DNA of 64,000 nucleotides from positions 7,881,501 to 7,945,500 of the forward strand of contig NZ_CP127173.1 in the NCBI RefSeq assembly GCF_030264295.1, given 5' to 3'. A program made the translations under genes and the position numbers. Source of the DNA: Amycolatopsis nalaikhensis. Its GTDB lineage: Bacteria > Actinomycetota > Actinomycetes > Mycobacteriales > Pseudonocardiaceae. The notes under the pieces were generated by a model. It saw nothing but the letters and a program-made list of their open reading frames with translations. It did not search any database and was not told the DNA's origin. Positions 35,095 through 44,404 of the stretch are shown here, in pieces (the first letter of the stretch is position 1; each line of letters starts with the position of its first letter).

Positions 35095-35529
35095 GGGTCA
35101 CTCCCGGAGTCGGGGCGATGGCCGCTGGCGACGATACCGGAAAAACCGCTCACCCACGGTGATTCATCATTGTGTACGACGGCATTCGCACCCGTCCTTT
35201 CCGCCGTTCGCCGCCATGGTTCGGGGAAACCACCCCCGGATGAGGGGAAGGCGACGCGAAATTCGCCGTTCCCTCTCGGTCGAAATCGGTTACCTGCGGT
35301 CGTGCGCTCGGCATTCCGACGAATTGCGAAGACGTCGTCCGGAACGCGTAGGCATTTCGGCCGAGTCGCCGGTTGCAGGTATGACGGGCCGATATCCGCC
35401 GGTGTTCCGGTTCCCGCAGACGGGGGTACCCGGCCGGGAAACCCCGCACTACGTTCGGAAATCCGCCGCCCTCGTCGTCCGGGCGGAATGGGTGTGAAAA
35501 ACGATTTGCCGTCAGCGGAGGGGTGATTG
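35095..35529. other. 435-base intergenic region upstream of the aspartate-kinase/Pls operon
   Basis: This stretch separates the leftward SnoaL-TetR pair from the rightward operon. It is lower in GC than its flanks and codes for nothing convincing; a 130-aa leftward frame has no family signature or good start. It must hold the divergent promoters and probably the site of the ArpA-like regulator. I could not pick out a clear autoregulatory element. GGAGGGG at 35517-35523 is the ribosome-binding site of the kinase gene. Confidence 0.6.
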
Positions 35530-36807
35530 GTGAATAAATCATGTGGCACGGCGGAACCCGGCATTCCGGACGTCGGCAACAGTCCGGGAACCGCGGGGGT
35601 CGTGGTGCGGAAATACGGCGGGACGTCGTTGGCCACTCCCGACCTGGTGCGCGGGGTGGCGGCGCGGGTCGCGGCGTTGGCTGGGGCGGGAAACCGCGTC
35701 GTCGTCGTTGTTTCGGCGATGGGTGACGCCACCGACCGGCTGGTCGCGCTCGCCGGGCAGTTCGCCGAGCGGCCGGATCCGCGGGAGCTCGACCAGCTGC
35801 TGGCGACCGGGGAACAGGTGTCGGCCGCGGTCCTCGCGCTCGCGTTGATCCGGCGCGGGGTCGACGCCGTTTCGCTCACGGGTGACCAGGCGGGCATCGA
35901 GGTGACCGGCGAGGCGGGCGCGGGCACGATCGTCCGGGTCGCCCCGGACCGGATCCTCGACGCGCTGGGCGAGGGGCGCGTCGTCGTGGTCGCCGGGTTC
36001 CAGGGCCGCGACGGCCGCGGCGAGCTGCGGACGCTGGGCCGGGGCGGCTCCGACACGACGGCGGTCGCCCTCGCCGTCGCACTGGGCGCGTCCGAGTGCG
36101 AGATCTGCACGGACGTGCCGGGGGTCCGCACCGCGGATCCGCGGATCGTGCCGGACACCCGGGCGGTGCCGTCGGTCTCCTACGAAGCCATGGCGGAGCT
36201 CGCCAGGGGCGGAGCGCGCGTCCTGCACCCGAGATCGGTCGAGCTCGCCGGACGGCACGGCATGACCGTGCGCGTGCGGCACTCGTCGCGCACCGGGCCG
36301 AGCACGCGCGTGCGGGCCGCCGAGCCGGCGCTGGAGCGCGGTGCGGAGGTCGTCGGCATCGCGCACGACCGCGACGTGCGGCTGCTGCGGATCGAGGCGC
36401 CGGGGCCGTCCGCGGACCGCGGGGCCCGGCTGCTGGCCGGCCTGGCCGCGCACGGGCTGCGTCCGGACACGCTGAGCTGGCCGGACTCCGGCGAGCTGCG
36501 GTTCACCCTGCGCGGCTCGGCGCCGTTCACCGGACCCGCTCGCGCGCTCGTCGAAGAGCTCGGTGCCCGCTGGACGGTGGACGACGACCTGGGCGCGCTG
36601 TCGGTGGTCGGCACCGGGCTGCTCGATCGGCCCGACCTGCTCGCCGAAGTCCTGCGCACCGCGGGCGAGCTCGGCGCGACGACGCCGGCGATGGCGATCT
36701 CCGCGGTCCGGCTCACCGCCGTGCTGCCGCTGGACCGGCTCGAGGGCGCCGTCCGCGCCCTGCACCGGTCGTTCCACCTCGACCGGCCGGTGGAGGCGAG
36801 GCCGTGA
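35530..36807 (+). CDS. Aspartate kinase, pathway-dedicated paralogue
   Basis: The 425-residue enzyme starts at GTG 35530, seven bases after GGAGGGG. It has the aspartokinase signature VVRKYGGTSLATP, RGGSDTTAVALA and the substrate region TDVPGVRTADPR. Two ACT domains follow (about residues 270-420), with divergent effector-loop sequences. It phosphorylates aspartate to aspartyl phosphate, the first step toward homoserine, lysine and diaminobutyrate. It overlaps the Pls-like gene by four bases (GTGA), so it belongs to a biosynthetic operon rather than primary metabolism. The divergent ACT domains may make it feedback-insensitive, as described for aspartokinases in cationic homopolymer clusters. 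That point is inference. Confidence 0.9.
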   Translation: MNKSCGTAEPGIPDVGNSPGTAGVVVRKYGGTSLATPDLVRGVAARVAALAGAGNRVVVVVSAMGDATDRLVALAGQFAERPDPRELDQLLATGEQVSAAVLALALIRRGVDAVSLTGDQAGIEVTGEAGAGTIVRVAPDRILDALGEGRVVVVAGFQGRDGRGELRTLGRGGSDTTAVALAVALGASECEICTDVPGVRTADPRIVPDTRAVPSVSYEAMAELARGGARVLHPRSVELAGRHGMTVRVRHSSRTGPSTRVRAAEPALERGAEVVGIAHDRDVRLLRIEAPGPSADRGARLLAGLAAHGLRPDTLSWPDSGELRFTLRGSAPFTGPARALVEELGARWTVDDDLGALSVVGTGLLDRPDLLAEVLRTAGELGATTPAMAISAVRLTAVLPLDRLEGAVRALHRSFHLDRPVEARP

Positions 36808-39800
36808 CCCCGCACGAGACGCCCACGGGCGTGCTGACCGCCGACGGCCGCGTCCTCACGTGTGCGGGGGCCGCGCCGCTTCCCCCCGACGGCGACCGGC
36901 TGGACCGCCTCTTCGAGGAGCGCTGCGACCGGCATTCCGACCGGCTCGCCGTGGACGCGGACGGGTTCCGCCTGACGTTCGCCGAGCTGGACGCGCGAGC
37001 CAACCGGCTCGCCCGGTACCTGCGGGCGCGGGGCGTGCGGCCCGGCGACCGGATCGGCCTGCTGGTCGACGAGCCCGTGCGCGCGTATGCCGCGATGCTC
37101 GCGGTGCTGAAGGCCGACGCGGCGTACGTGCCGCTCGACGCGGCGTTCCCCGACGACCGGCTGGCCTTCATCGTGCGGGACGCCGGAGTCGGCCTGGTGC
37201 TGACGACGTCGTCGCTGCGGAACCGGTTCGCGAACGTCGACCTGCTATGCCTCGACGAGGAGGCGGACCGGATCGCCGCCCGCTCCGGCGATCGGCCGGA
37301 CCGCCGTGCCGCGGCGGGCGGCCTCTGTTACGTCGTCTACACGTCCGGTTCGACCGGGCGGCCGAAGGGCGTGCCGATCCACCACGCCGCGATCGCCAAC
37401 TTCGCGCGCGTGGCAGCCGACGGCTACGGCCTCGAGCCGGGGGACCGCGTCTACCAGGGCATGACCATCGCCTTCGACTTCTCGGTCGAGGAGATCTGGG
37501 TGCCCCTGCTGTCCGGGGCGACGCTGGTGCCGCGCCCCGGCGGCGCCGCCCTGGCCGGTGCCGAGCTGCGGGACTTCCTGCGCGACCGGCGCGTCACGGC
37601 GTTGTGCTGCGTGCCGACGCTGCTGGCCACCCTCGACGACGACCTGCCGGGCCTGCGGTTCCTGCTGGTCTCCGGCGAGGCGTGCCCGGAGGATCTGGTC
37701 GCCCGGTGGTACCGGCCGGACCGCCGCTTCCTCAATGTCTACGGCCCGACCGAAACGACGGTCACCGCGACCTGGGCGGTCCTGCACCCGGACCGGCCGG
37801 TGACGATCGGGGTGCCGCTGCCGACGTACTCCGTCGTCGTCCTCGATCCGGACGCGCCGCGGGCGCTGCCCGCCGGTGAGCTCGGCGAGATCGGCATCGC
37901 CGGGATCGGGCTGGCGGCGGGCTACCTGAACCGGCCGGACCTGACCGAGCGGGCGTTCGTCCCGGACTTCCTCGGCATCGAGGACAACCCGTCCGGGCGG
38001 ATCTACCGCACCGGCGACCTGGGCCGGATCACCGCGAACGGTGAGCTCGAATACCACGGCCGGACCGACACGCAGGTCAAGGTGCGCGGCTACCGCGTCG
38101 AGCTCACCGAGATCGAGTCGGTCCTGCTGCGGGCGCCGGGGATCGCGCAGGCGGTCGTCGGTACGCATTCGCCGGAGCCGGGCACGACGGAACTGGTGGC
38201 GTACTACAGCCTGCGCGGGGACACGACCGCGGTCGACGTCGGCGAGCTGCGCCGTCTCCTGCGCGAGTGCCTGCCCGGCTACCTGGTACCGGTGTACTTC
38301 GAGCGGCTCGACCGCATCCCGATGACGCCGAGCCACAAGGCGGACCGGGCGAACCTCCCGGCGCCGAGCGGTCCGCGGGCCTCGGCGGGCGAAGCCGCGT
38401 ACGTGCCGCCGGAGACGCGGACCGAGCGGATCCTGGCCGACGCGCTCGCCGAGGTGCTCCGGCTCGATCGGGTCTCGGTCACCGCGCACTTCTTCGCCGA
38501 CCTCGCCGCGGATTCCCTGCTGCTGGCGAAGTTCTGCGCACGGGTGCGGGAGTCCGGCGAGCTGGCCCCGCTGCCGGTGAAGCAGCTGTACCTGCACCCG
38601 ACGGTCCGCGAACTGGCGTGCTCGGCAGCCGGGCCCGCGCTCGTCCCGGCGGCCCCGGCGGTGGCTCCGCACCGGGCTGGCGCCGCGGCCCACGCCTTGT
38701 GCGGGCTGTACCAGCTCCTGCTCTTCTTGGCTTACGTGGCCGCGTCCGCGGTGCTCGCCGACGCCGCGTACGCGTGGGTTTCGGTGGCGAGCGGCCCGCT
38801 CGACGGGTACCTGCGCGCGGTCACCGCCGCCGTGGCCGGGTTCGCCGCGCTCTGCGTCGCGCCGATCGCCGTGAAGTGGCTTCTCGTCGGCCGCTGGAAA
38901 CCGGGGGAGTTCCCGCTCTGGAGCCTCGCGTACCTGAGGTTCTGGACCGTCAAGACGGCGATGCGGTTCTGCCCGCTGGCCATGTTCGCCGGGTCTCCGC
39001 TGTACTCGCTGTACCTGCGGCTGCTCGGAGCGAAGATCGGCGCGGGCGCGGTCATCCTGTCGCGGACGCCGCCGGTGTGTACCGACCTCCTGACCGTCGG
39101 CGAGGGCGCGGTCATCCGGAAGGACAGCTCCTTCGCCTGCTACCGCGCCGAAGCGGGCGGCATCCGGACCGGCCGGGTGACCGTGGGACACCGCGCGTTC
39201 GTCGGTGAGACAGCCATTCTCGACGTCGACACGGTGGTCGGTGCGGACGCCCAGCTCGGCCACTCGTCGTCGTTGGCCGCCGGACAGACCGTGCCGCCCG
39301 GCGAGTCCTGGCACGGCTCACCCGGCCGTCCCTCCACAGTGGACTACCGGGCGCTGCCCGCCGGGCTCGCCCCCCGGTGGCGACGCGCGGCGTTCGCCGT
39401 GGCGCAGCTGGCGACTTTCCTGCTGGTGACGGCCCCGGCGACGCTCGCGGTCGCGGTCGCGGTAGCCCGCTTCGCCGAGCCGTCGACCGAGCTCACCGGC
39501 TGGGCGTTCGCCCGGGCCCAGCTCTTCGAATCGACAGTGCTCTACTTCGGCGGGCTGATCGGCGGCCTCGCCGTGGCAGTGACCGTGCCGCGGCTGCTGA
39601 CGCGGTTCCTGGTCCCGGACCGGGTCTACCCGCTCTACGGGTTCCGGCACGCCGTCCAGCGCGCGATCGCGCGGCTGACGAACATCCGCACGTTCACCTA
39701 CCTGTTCGGCGACAGCAGCTACATCGTGCACTACCTGAAAGCCTTGGGGTACGACTTGCCCGCGGTCCGCCAGACCGGGTCGAACTTCGGGGTCGAAGTC

Positions 39801-40820
39801 AAGCACGAGACGCCGTTCCTGAGCACGGTCGGCACCGGGACCATGGTCTCCGACGGGCTTTCCCTCCTCAACGCGGACTTCTCGGGGTCGTCGTTCCGGC
39901 TCCGCCGCACGGTCGTCGCGCCGGAGGCGTTCCTGGGCAACGACATCGCTTACCCGCCGGGCGCCCGCGTCGGCCGGAACTGCCTGCTGGCGACCAAGGT
40001 CCTGGTGCCGCTCGACGGGCCGGTGCGGGAGGACGTCGGCCTGCTCGGCTCGCCGCCGTTCGAGATCCCGCGGTCGGTCCGGCGGGACCGGGGTTTCGAC
40101 CACCTGTGGACCGGCGCCGCCCGCCGGTGCGGCTTGGCCGCCAAGCTGCGCCACAACACGCTCACCCTCGGCTGGTACGTGGCCGCGCAGTGGCTGAACC
40201 TGACCGGCATCGTCGGCATCGGGACCGTCGCGGGCGCCCTGCACCCGCGGTTCGGGGCGGCCGCGACGGCCGGGGGCATCATGGCCGCGCTGGTGTTCTC
40301 GGTGCTGTTCCTGGTGCTGGCCGAGCGCGCGGCGCAGGGCTTCCGGCGGCTGCGGCCGCGGTTCTGCTCGATCTACGACCCGGTCTTCTGGCGGCACGAG
40401 CGCTTCTGGAAGCTGAGTCCCGGTCGCTACCTGGGACTGTTCGACGGCACGCCGGCCAAGCCGCTCCTGTGGCGGCTCCTGGGGGTCCGCATCGGCCGCC
40501 GCGTCTTCGACGACGGGTGCGCGATCCCGGAGAAGTCGCTGGTCACCGTCGGCGACGACGCCACCCTCAACGCGGGCAGCGTCATCCAGTGCCACTCGCT
40601 CGAGGACGGCACGTTCAAGTCCGACCGCACGAGCATCGGCGCCGGCTGCACGATCGGTGTCGGCGCGTTCGTCCACTACGGAGTCACGATGGGTGAGGAG
40701 AGCGTCGTCGACGCCGACGCGTTCCTGATGAAGGGTTTCGCCACCCCGCCGCGCACGCGGTGGCGGGGCAACCCGGCCACGGAACCGGCTGTCCGGCCGG
40801 TCCCTGGGAGGCGGTCGTGA
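36804..40820 (+). CDS. Pls/PosA-family membrane NRPS (homopoly-amino-acid synthetase)
   Basis: The 1338-residue protein has the layout of epsilon-poly-L-lysine synthetase. Residues about 25-510 are an adenylation domain (YTSGSTGRPKG, NVYGPTETT, YRTGDLGR, SHKADR). Residues about 540-610 are a carrier domain with Ser near 570 in LAADSLLL. From about 630 to the end come six transmembrane helices in three pairs (near 632-697, 862-935 and 1122-1175). These alternate with three soluble domains of the acyltransferase/left-handed-helix type. Length is close to known Pls enzymes (about 1320). The A4 region reads FDFSVEEIW; the acidic residues fit a basic substrate. It should polymerise one diamino acid through isopeptide bonds at the membrane. 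The aminotransferase next door points to 2,4-diaminobutyrate. The start is GTG 36804, coupled to the kinase. Confidence 0.9.
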   Translation: MTPHETPTGVLTADGRVLTCAGAAPLPPDGDRLDRLFEERCDRHSDRLAVDADGFRLTFAELDARANRLARYLRARGVRPGDRIGLLVDEPVRAYAAMLAVLKADAAYVPLDAAFPDDRLAFIVRDAGVGLVLTTSSLRNRFANVDLLCLDEEADRIAARSGDRPDRRAAAGGLCYVVYTSGSTGRPKGVPIHHAAIANFARVAADGYGLEPGDRVYQGMTIAFDFSVEEIWVPLLSGATLVPRPGGAALAGAELRDFLRDRRVTALCCVPTLLATLDDDLPGLRFLLVSGEACPEDLVARWYRPDRRFLNVYGPTETTVTATWAVLHPDRPVTIGVPLPTYSVVVLDPDAPRALPAGELGEIGIAGIGLAAGYLNRPDLTERAFVPDFLGIEDNPSGRIYRTGDLGRITANGELEYHGRTDTQVKVRGYRVELTEIESVLLRAPGIAQAVVGTHSPEPGTTELVAYYSLRGDTTAVDVGELRRLLRECLPGYLVPVYFERLDRIPMTPSHKADRANLPAPSGPRASAGEAAYVPPETRTERILADALAEVLRLDRVSVTAHFFADLAADSLLLAKFCARVRESGELAPLPVKQLYLHPTVRELACSAAGPALVPAAPAVAPHRAGAAAHALCGLYQLLLFLAYVAASAVLADAAYAWVSVASGPLDGYLRAVTAAVAGFAALCVAPIAVKWLLVGRWKPGEFPLWSLAYLRFWTVKTAMRFCPLAMFAGSPLYSLYLRLLGAKIGAGAVILSRTPPVCTDLLTVGEGAVIRKDSSFACYRAEAGGIRTGRVTVGHRAFVGETAILDVDTVVGADAQLGHSSSLAAGQTVPPGESWHGSPGRPSTVDYRALPAGLAPRWRRAAFAVAQLATFLLVTAPATLAVAVAVARFAEPSTELTGWAFARAQLFESTVLYFGGLIGGLAVAVTVPRLLTRFLVPDRVYPLYGFRHAVQRAIARLTNIRTFTYLFGDSSYIVHYLKALGYDLPAVRQTGSNFGVEVKHETPFLSTVGTGTMVSDGLSLLNADFSGSSFRLRRTVVAPEAFLGNDIAYPPGARVGRNCLLATKVLVPLDGPVREDVGLLGSPPFEIPRSVRRDRGFDHLWTGAARRCGLAAKLRHNTLTLGWYVAAQWLNLTGIVGIGTVAGALHPRFGAAATAGGIMAALVFSVLFLVLAERAAQGFRRLRPRFCSIYDPVFWRHERFWKLSPGRYLGLFDGTPAKPLLWRLLGVRIGRRVFDDGCAIPEKSLVTVGDDATLNAGSVIQCHSLEDGTFKSDRTSIGAGCTIGVGAFVHYGVTMGEESVVDADAFLMKGFATPPRTRWRGNPATEPAVRPVPGRRS

Positions 40821-42161
40821 TCGCCGGGCCGCGCGTCGCGGGTGACCTGCCCGGCCCGCGCTCGGCCGAGTACCTGGCCCACCAGGAACGCTGGGAGTCC
40901 AACGCCCGCGTCTACCCGCGGAACCTGCCGATCGCCCTCGCCGAAGGGGACGGCAGCCACGTGCGGGACGTCGACGGGAACGTCTTCATCGACTTCCTCT
41001 CCGGCGCCGGGGTGCTCGCGCTGGGCCACAACCACCCGGAGGTCCTGCGCGCCGCCCGCGAGCAGCTCGAGCGGCTCACGCACGGGCTGGACTTCCCGAC
41101 CCCGGCGAAACGCGCGTTCGTCGACGCGCAGCTGGGAATGCTGCCCGCCGCGATGCGGTCGGAGATGAAGATCCACTTCTGCGGCCCGGCCGGGGCGAAC
41201 GCGGTGGACGCCGCGCTGAAGCTCTGCAAGACCGCGACCGGACGCGGGGACGTGGTGTCGTTCCAGGGCGGATTCCACGGCGCGAGCCACGCGGCGATGG
41301 CGTTGACCGGGCTGGTCCGGCAGAAGCAGCCGATCGCCAACGGCGTCCCGGGCGTGCACTTCTTCCCGTACTCGTCGTGTGCGCGCTGCCCGCTCGGGTT
41401 GACGCCGGACAGCTGCGAGACCAACTGCGCGGTGTTGCTCGAACGCGCGTTGCGCGACCCGCTCGGCGGCGTGCCCCGGCCCGCCGCTGTCGTTATGGAG
41501 CTGGTGCAGGGGGAGGGCGGGGTGGTCCCGGCGAGCGGCGAGTTCGTCCGGCGCGTCCGCGCGGTGACCCGGGAAGCTCGACATCCCGCTCGTCGTCGAC
41601 GAAGTCCAGACCGGCGGCGGGCGCACCGGCACCTGGTTCGCCTTCGAGCGGTACGACATCGAGCCCGACGTCGTCGTCGCGTCGAAGGCGTTGAGCGGGA
41701 TGGGCCTGCCGGTGGCGGTCATCCTGTACCACCGCCGCCTGGACGTGTGGACGCCCGGCGCGCACACCGGGACGTTCCGCGGCAACCAGGCCGCGTTCGC
41801 GGCCGGCGCGGAGACGGTCCGGATCATGCGGCGCGACAACGTCCTCGCCAACGTCCGGCGGCGGGGCGAGCAGCTCGCCCGCTTGCTGGAGGTGCTGCGG
41901 GACCGGCCGTGGGTGCGGGAAGTCCGCGGAATCGGCTTGATGTGGGGGATCGAGCTGTCCTCCCCGCACGACGGCCGTCCGGCGGGCGGCTACGCCCGCG
42001 CGGTGCGAGCGCACGCCCTGCGGAACGGGCTCATCCTCGAGCTGGGCGGCCGCGACGACGCCGTAGTCCGGTTGTTGCCACCGCTGAACGTGACGGCCGA
42101 CGTGGTCGAGACGGCGAGCCGGATCCTGGTCGAGGCGTTCGACCACTGCGCACCGGAGTGA
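40817..42161 (+). pseudogene. Class III aminotransferase, diaminobutyrate aminotransferase-like, frameshifted as given
   Basis: The start is GTG 40817, overlapping the Pls stop (GTGA). Codons 1-253 read normally (GNVFIDFLSGAGVLALGHNHPEVL, PAGANAVDAALK, FQGGFHGAS, MELVQGEGGVVPA). At 41573-41579 an extra A in GGGAAGCTCGAC shifts the frame. Removing it restores RELDIPLVVDEVQTGGGRTG and the PLP Lys in VASKALSG, to the stop at 42161 (447 residues). The family is class III PLP-dependent; EctB-type diaminobutyrate--2-oxoglutarate aminotransferases share this pattern. It would make 2,4-diaminobutyrate from aspartate semialdehyde, supplying the Pls enzyme. Another omega-amino substrate is possible. 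Confidence 0.82.
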
Positions 42162-42257
42162 CCGGTTCGGACGCGCGGGTTCGGGGCATGGATTGCCCGC
42201 ACCGCAACGGATCCCCGACGATCGGACTGCCCCGAAACCCCGAGCGAGGAGAACGCG

Positions 42258-42785
42258 ATGAATGTTCGGTCCACAGTGGTCACCGCAGCGGCGCTGGGTG
42301 TCCTGCTGGCGACGGCGCCCGCCGCGGCGGCCGCGGTCCGGGTCGACGTGTCCGCACAGGACCGCGCGTACCTGAACCAGGCGCACCAGAACAACCTGTT
42401 CGAGATCGTCGCGGGGAATCTGGTGGACCGGGGCGGCTGCGCCAGGGTGCGGGAGCTGGGGCCGCGGTTCGCCGCGCACCACACAGCACTGGACGCCGAG
42501 CTGATCGGCGTCGCCACCCGCACGGACACAACGTTGTACTCGGTGCCCGATCCCGGCCAGCTGACGCGAATCGCGGACCTGTCAACCCGGTCGGGCGACG
42601 ACTTCGACACGGCCTGGCTGCGCGACCAGCTGGCGGCACACCTGCGGGGGCTCGCGGAGGGCGAGGTGGAGACGCGGTCGGGGTGGTCACCGGAGGTGAA
42701 GGACCTGGCCGCCCGGACGGCGCCGGTGTTGCGCCACCACCTGGAGGAGGTGGTGGCCGCGATGGCGGAGTGCACCCCGGGGTGA
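42258..42785 (+). CDS. Secreted DUF4142-family protein
   Basis: The 175-residue protein starts at ATG 42258 after CGAGGAG. Residues 1-29 are a signal peptide (VVTAAALGVLLATAPAAAAA). The mature part is a four-helix DUF4142 domain, with QDRAYLNQAHQNNLFEIVAGNLV, HHTALDAELI and the C-terminal VLRHHLEEVVAAM helix. Such proteins are exported and of unknown function, and some are annotated as ferritin-like. The gap to the aminotransferase is 96 bases and there is no overlap. It is probably not part of the homopolymer operon. A hairpin follows 45 bases after its stop. Confidence 0.82.
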   Translation: MNVRSTVVTAAALGVLLATAPAAAAAVRVDVSAQDRAYLNQAHQNNLFEIVAGNLVDRGGCARVRELGPRFAAHHTALDAELIGVATRTDTTLYSVPDPGQLTRIADLSTRSGDDFDTAWLRDQLAAHLRGLAEGEVETRSGWSPEVKDLAARTAPVLRHHLEEVVAAMAECTPG

Positions 42786-42829
42786 GGACGCGCTCGGCGG
42801 CGCTCCAGCGTGTCCCAGACATGAAGAAA

Positions 42830-42855
42830 GCCACGTCTACCTGCGTAAACGTGGC
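42830..42855 (-). terminator. Terminator of the tRNA-Pro gene
   Basis: GCCACGT (42830-42836) pairs with ACGTGGC (42849-42855). Read on the minus strand the stem is followed by TTTCTT (complement of 42824-42829). It lies just downstream of the tRNA and fits a factor-independent terminator. Confidence 0.75.
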
Positions 42856-42862
42856 CTGTCCG

Positions 42863-42936
<74 letters not shown>

Positions 42937-43005
42937 GACCCGCACTCCGTAAGTGCGTACGAGTACTCTAGCGTGCCCCCGAACCACCCCTGCAGCCGGG
43001 GCCCA

Positions 43006-43041
43006 CATCCGCCTGACCTGCGCAAACAGGCCAGGCGGATG
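43006..43041 (-). terminator. Hairpin downstream of the polysaccharide-lyase-like gene
   Basis: CATCCGCCTGACCTG (43006-43020) pairs with CAGGCCAGGCGGATG (43027-43041) with one G:A mismatch and a six-base loop. It lies 13 bases after the stop of the lyase-like gene on the minus strand. There is no T run, so it may act as a terminator or as an mRNA-stabilising stem. Confidence 0.55.
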
Positions 43042-43053
43042 GGGCCGGGAAGA

Positions 43054-44226
43054 TCACGCCGTGTTGCCCGCGTGCGTCAGCGTCTGCCACGCCACGAACA
43101 GGTTGTTCGTGCCCGCCGGGCGCTGGCGCTCCGTCAACGTCTGCGTGTTCGTCATCGCGATCCCCAGGCGCGTGTGCATCGCGTTGAACCCCACCTCCGT
43201 CACCGGGCCCAGGCCGAGCTTCAGCGAACCGCCGCACAGCCATGACGGCGGCGCCGTGCCCAGCTGGTACTTCGAGTGGAATCCCAGTGCCTGGCGCAGC
43301 CGCTCGCCGACGTCCGTTCCGTACACGTCCTCGCCCTGGATGCGCATCGTCTCCGCCACGTCCGCTATCGCCGCTATGCCGTAGCCCGTGTGGGTGAAGT
43401 CGCGGCACGTCTCCTGGGACAGGCCGTCCACGAACGTCGACTGGCCCTGCCAATAGCCGACGATCTCGTCGCGCGTGTCGAGGCCGCTGCCCGGCACCGT
43501 CTTCGGTAGCGCGCCGTCCGATGACAGGTACACGTACGCCGCGACGCGGTTGCGGTAGCGGGCCACCGCCTTGTCGTAACTCGTCTTGTCCTCCAGGAAC
43601 ACCGAAATCCCTACCGCGGCCTCCATCATGGACAGTTCCCAGTTGCCGTTGCTGTTGCTGCCGTTGATCACCTTGCTCAGGTACACATTGCGCAGCATCG
43701 TGGCGAACCGGCCCGAATTCGGCCAGCTGGAATAGGTGTACTTGATGATCTCCGCCGCGCGGGGCCATGACGAGCCCGCCCAGCCCGTTTGCAGCGGGGC
43801 GTTGCTGTTGGTGTGGCTCGTGATCGTCGCCGACCACGCGTCCATCAACGCGATCGCCTTCTGTGCGTAGCGGGCGTCGCCGGAGATGTACCAGATCAAC
43901 GCGTCCGTGTACGCCGCGATCGCGTCTTCCCGCTCGTCGGTACACCCGTAGTTCGGGTTCGAATAGGACCCGCATTCGACGACCGCGCGCGGTTTCGGGG
44001 TGCGGGAAAGCGACGCGTACGAACTCGCCAGCGCCTGGTCGTACGCCGCCTTCCACGGCTGGGCGCCCGCCTTCACCTGGGCCTTCACGAAGTCCAGCTG
44101 CGGGCGGCTCACCAGCACGCCGGGGTGGGTGAACGTCGCCGGTGCCGCGGGCGCCGGCGTGGCCGCCAGGCCCAGTGCGAGCGGGACCATGGCGGCGAGC
44201 GTGACGATTTTTCTCAAGCGGGACAT
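43054..44226 (-). CDS. Secreted alginate-lyase-like polysaccharide lyase
   Basis: The 390-residue protein starts at ATG 44226 behind GAGGAGA; a longer frame begins upstream but the shorter start has the better site and signal peptide. Residues 1-27 are a signal peptide (IVTLAAMVPLALGLAATPAPA). The mature protein is an alpha/alpha-barrel of the alginate-lyase type, with LALMDAW-like helices, NGNWELSMMEA and QETCRDFTHTGYG, both characteristic of the family. These enzymes cleave uronate-containing polysaccharides by beta-elimination. The substrate here is unknown. A DasR-like site lies 58 bases upstream of the start, which hints at co-regulation with chitin use. Confidence 0.85.
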   Translation of the reverse strand: MSRLRKIVTLAAMVPLALGLAATPAPAAPATFTHPGVLVSRPQLDFVKAQVKAGAQPWKAAYDQALASSYASLSRTPKPRAVVECGSYSNPNYGCTDEREDAIAAYTDALIWYISGDARYAQKAIALMDAWSATITSHTNSNAPLQTGWAGSSWPRAAEIIKYTYSSWPNSGRFATMLRNVYLSKVINGSNSNGNWELSMMEAAVGISVFLEDKTSYDKAVARYRNRVAAYVYLSSDGALPKTVPGSGLDTRDEIVGYWQGQSTFVDGLSQETCRDFTHTGYGIAAIADVAETMRIQGEDVYGTDVGERLRQALGFHSKYQLGTAPPSWLCGGSLKLGLGPVTEVGFNAMHTRLGIAMTNTQTLTERQRPAGTNNLFVAWQTLTHAGNTA

Positions 44227-44283
44227 GGCTCTCCTCGAGACGACGGTGTCTTGGGGCACCTGCGCGCGCTGCGCTCAGTTTCA

Positions 44284-44295
44284 TGGTCCAGACCA
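44284..44295. promoter_or_regulatory. DasR-responsive element-like site (TGGTCCAGACCA)
   Basis: TGGTCCAGACCA differs by one base from TGGTCTAGACCA, the core of dre sites bound by the N-acetylglucosamine-responsive repressor DasR in streptomycetes. It lies 58 bases upstream of the lyase-like gene. Assignment is by similarity. Confidence 0.6.
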
Positions 44296-44354
44296 CCGCG
44301 CGTCAACCCTGGGAGAGTCCTTTGTTCGCGTTATGAAGAAATAGCGCCGGAAAT

Positions 44355-44400
44355 GTTCAGCCCGCTGAACGGAGCGCCTTTTCCGTTCAGCGGGCTGAAC
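44355..44400 (-). terminator. Terminator of the chitinase gene, with nested palindromes
   Basis: A perfect 19-bp stem joins 44355-44373 (GTTCAGCCCGCTGAACGGA) and 44382-44400 with an 8-base loop. It begins five bases after the chitinase stop on the minus strand. Each arm is itself close to a palindrome (GTTCAGC..GCTGAAC), so an alternative two-hairpin fold is possible. Confidence 0.7.
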
Positions 44401-44404
44401 GAAC

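Noticed and set aside
42258..42785. DUF4142 protein as part of the homopolymer operon
   Set aside because: It lies 96 bases after the aminotransferase with its own ribosome-binding site, has no functional link to diaminobutyrate, and is a common stand-alone secreted family.
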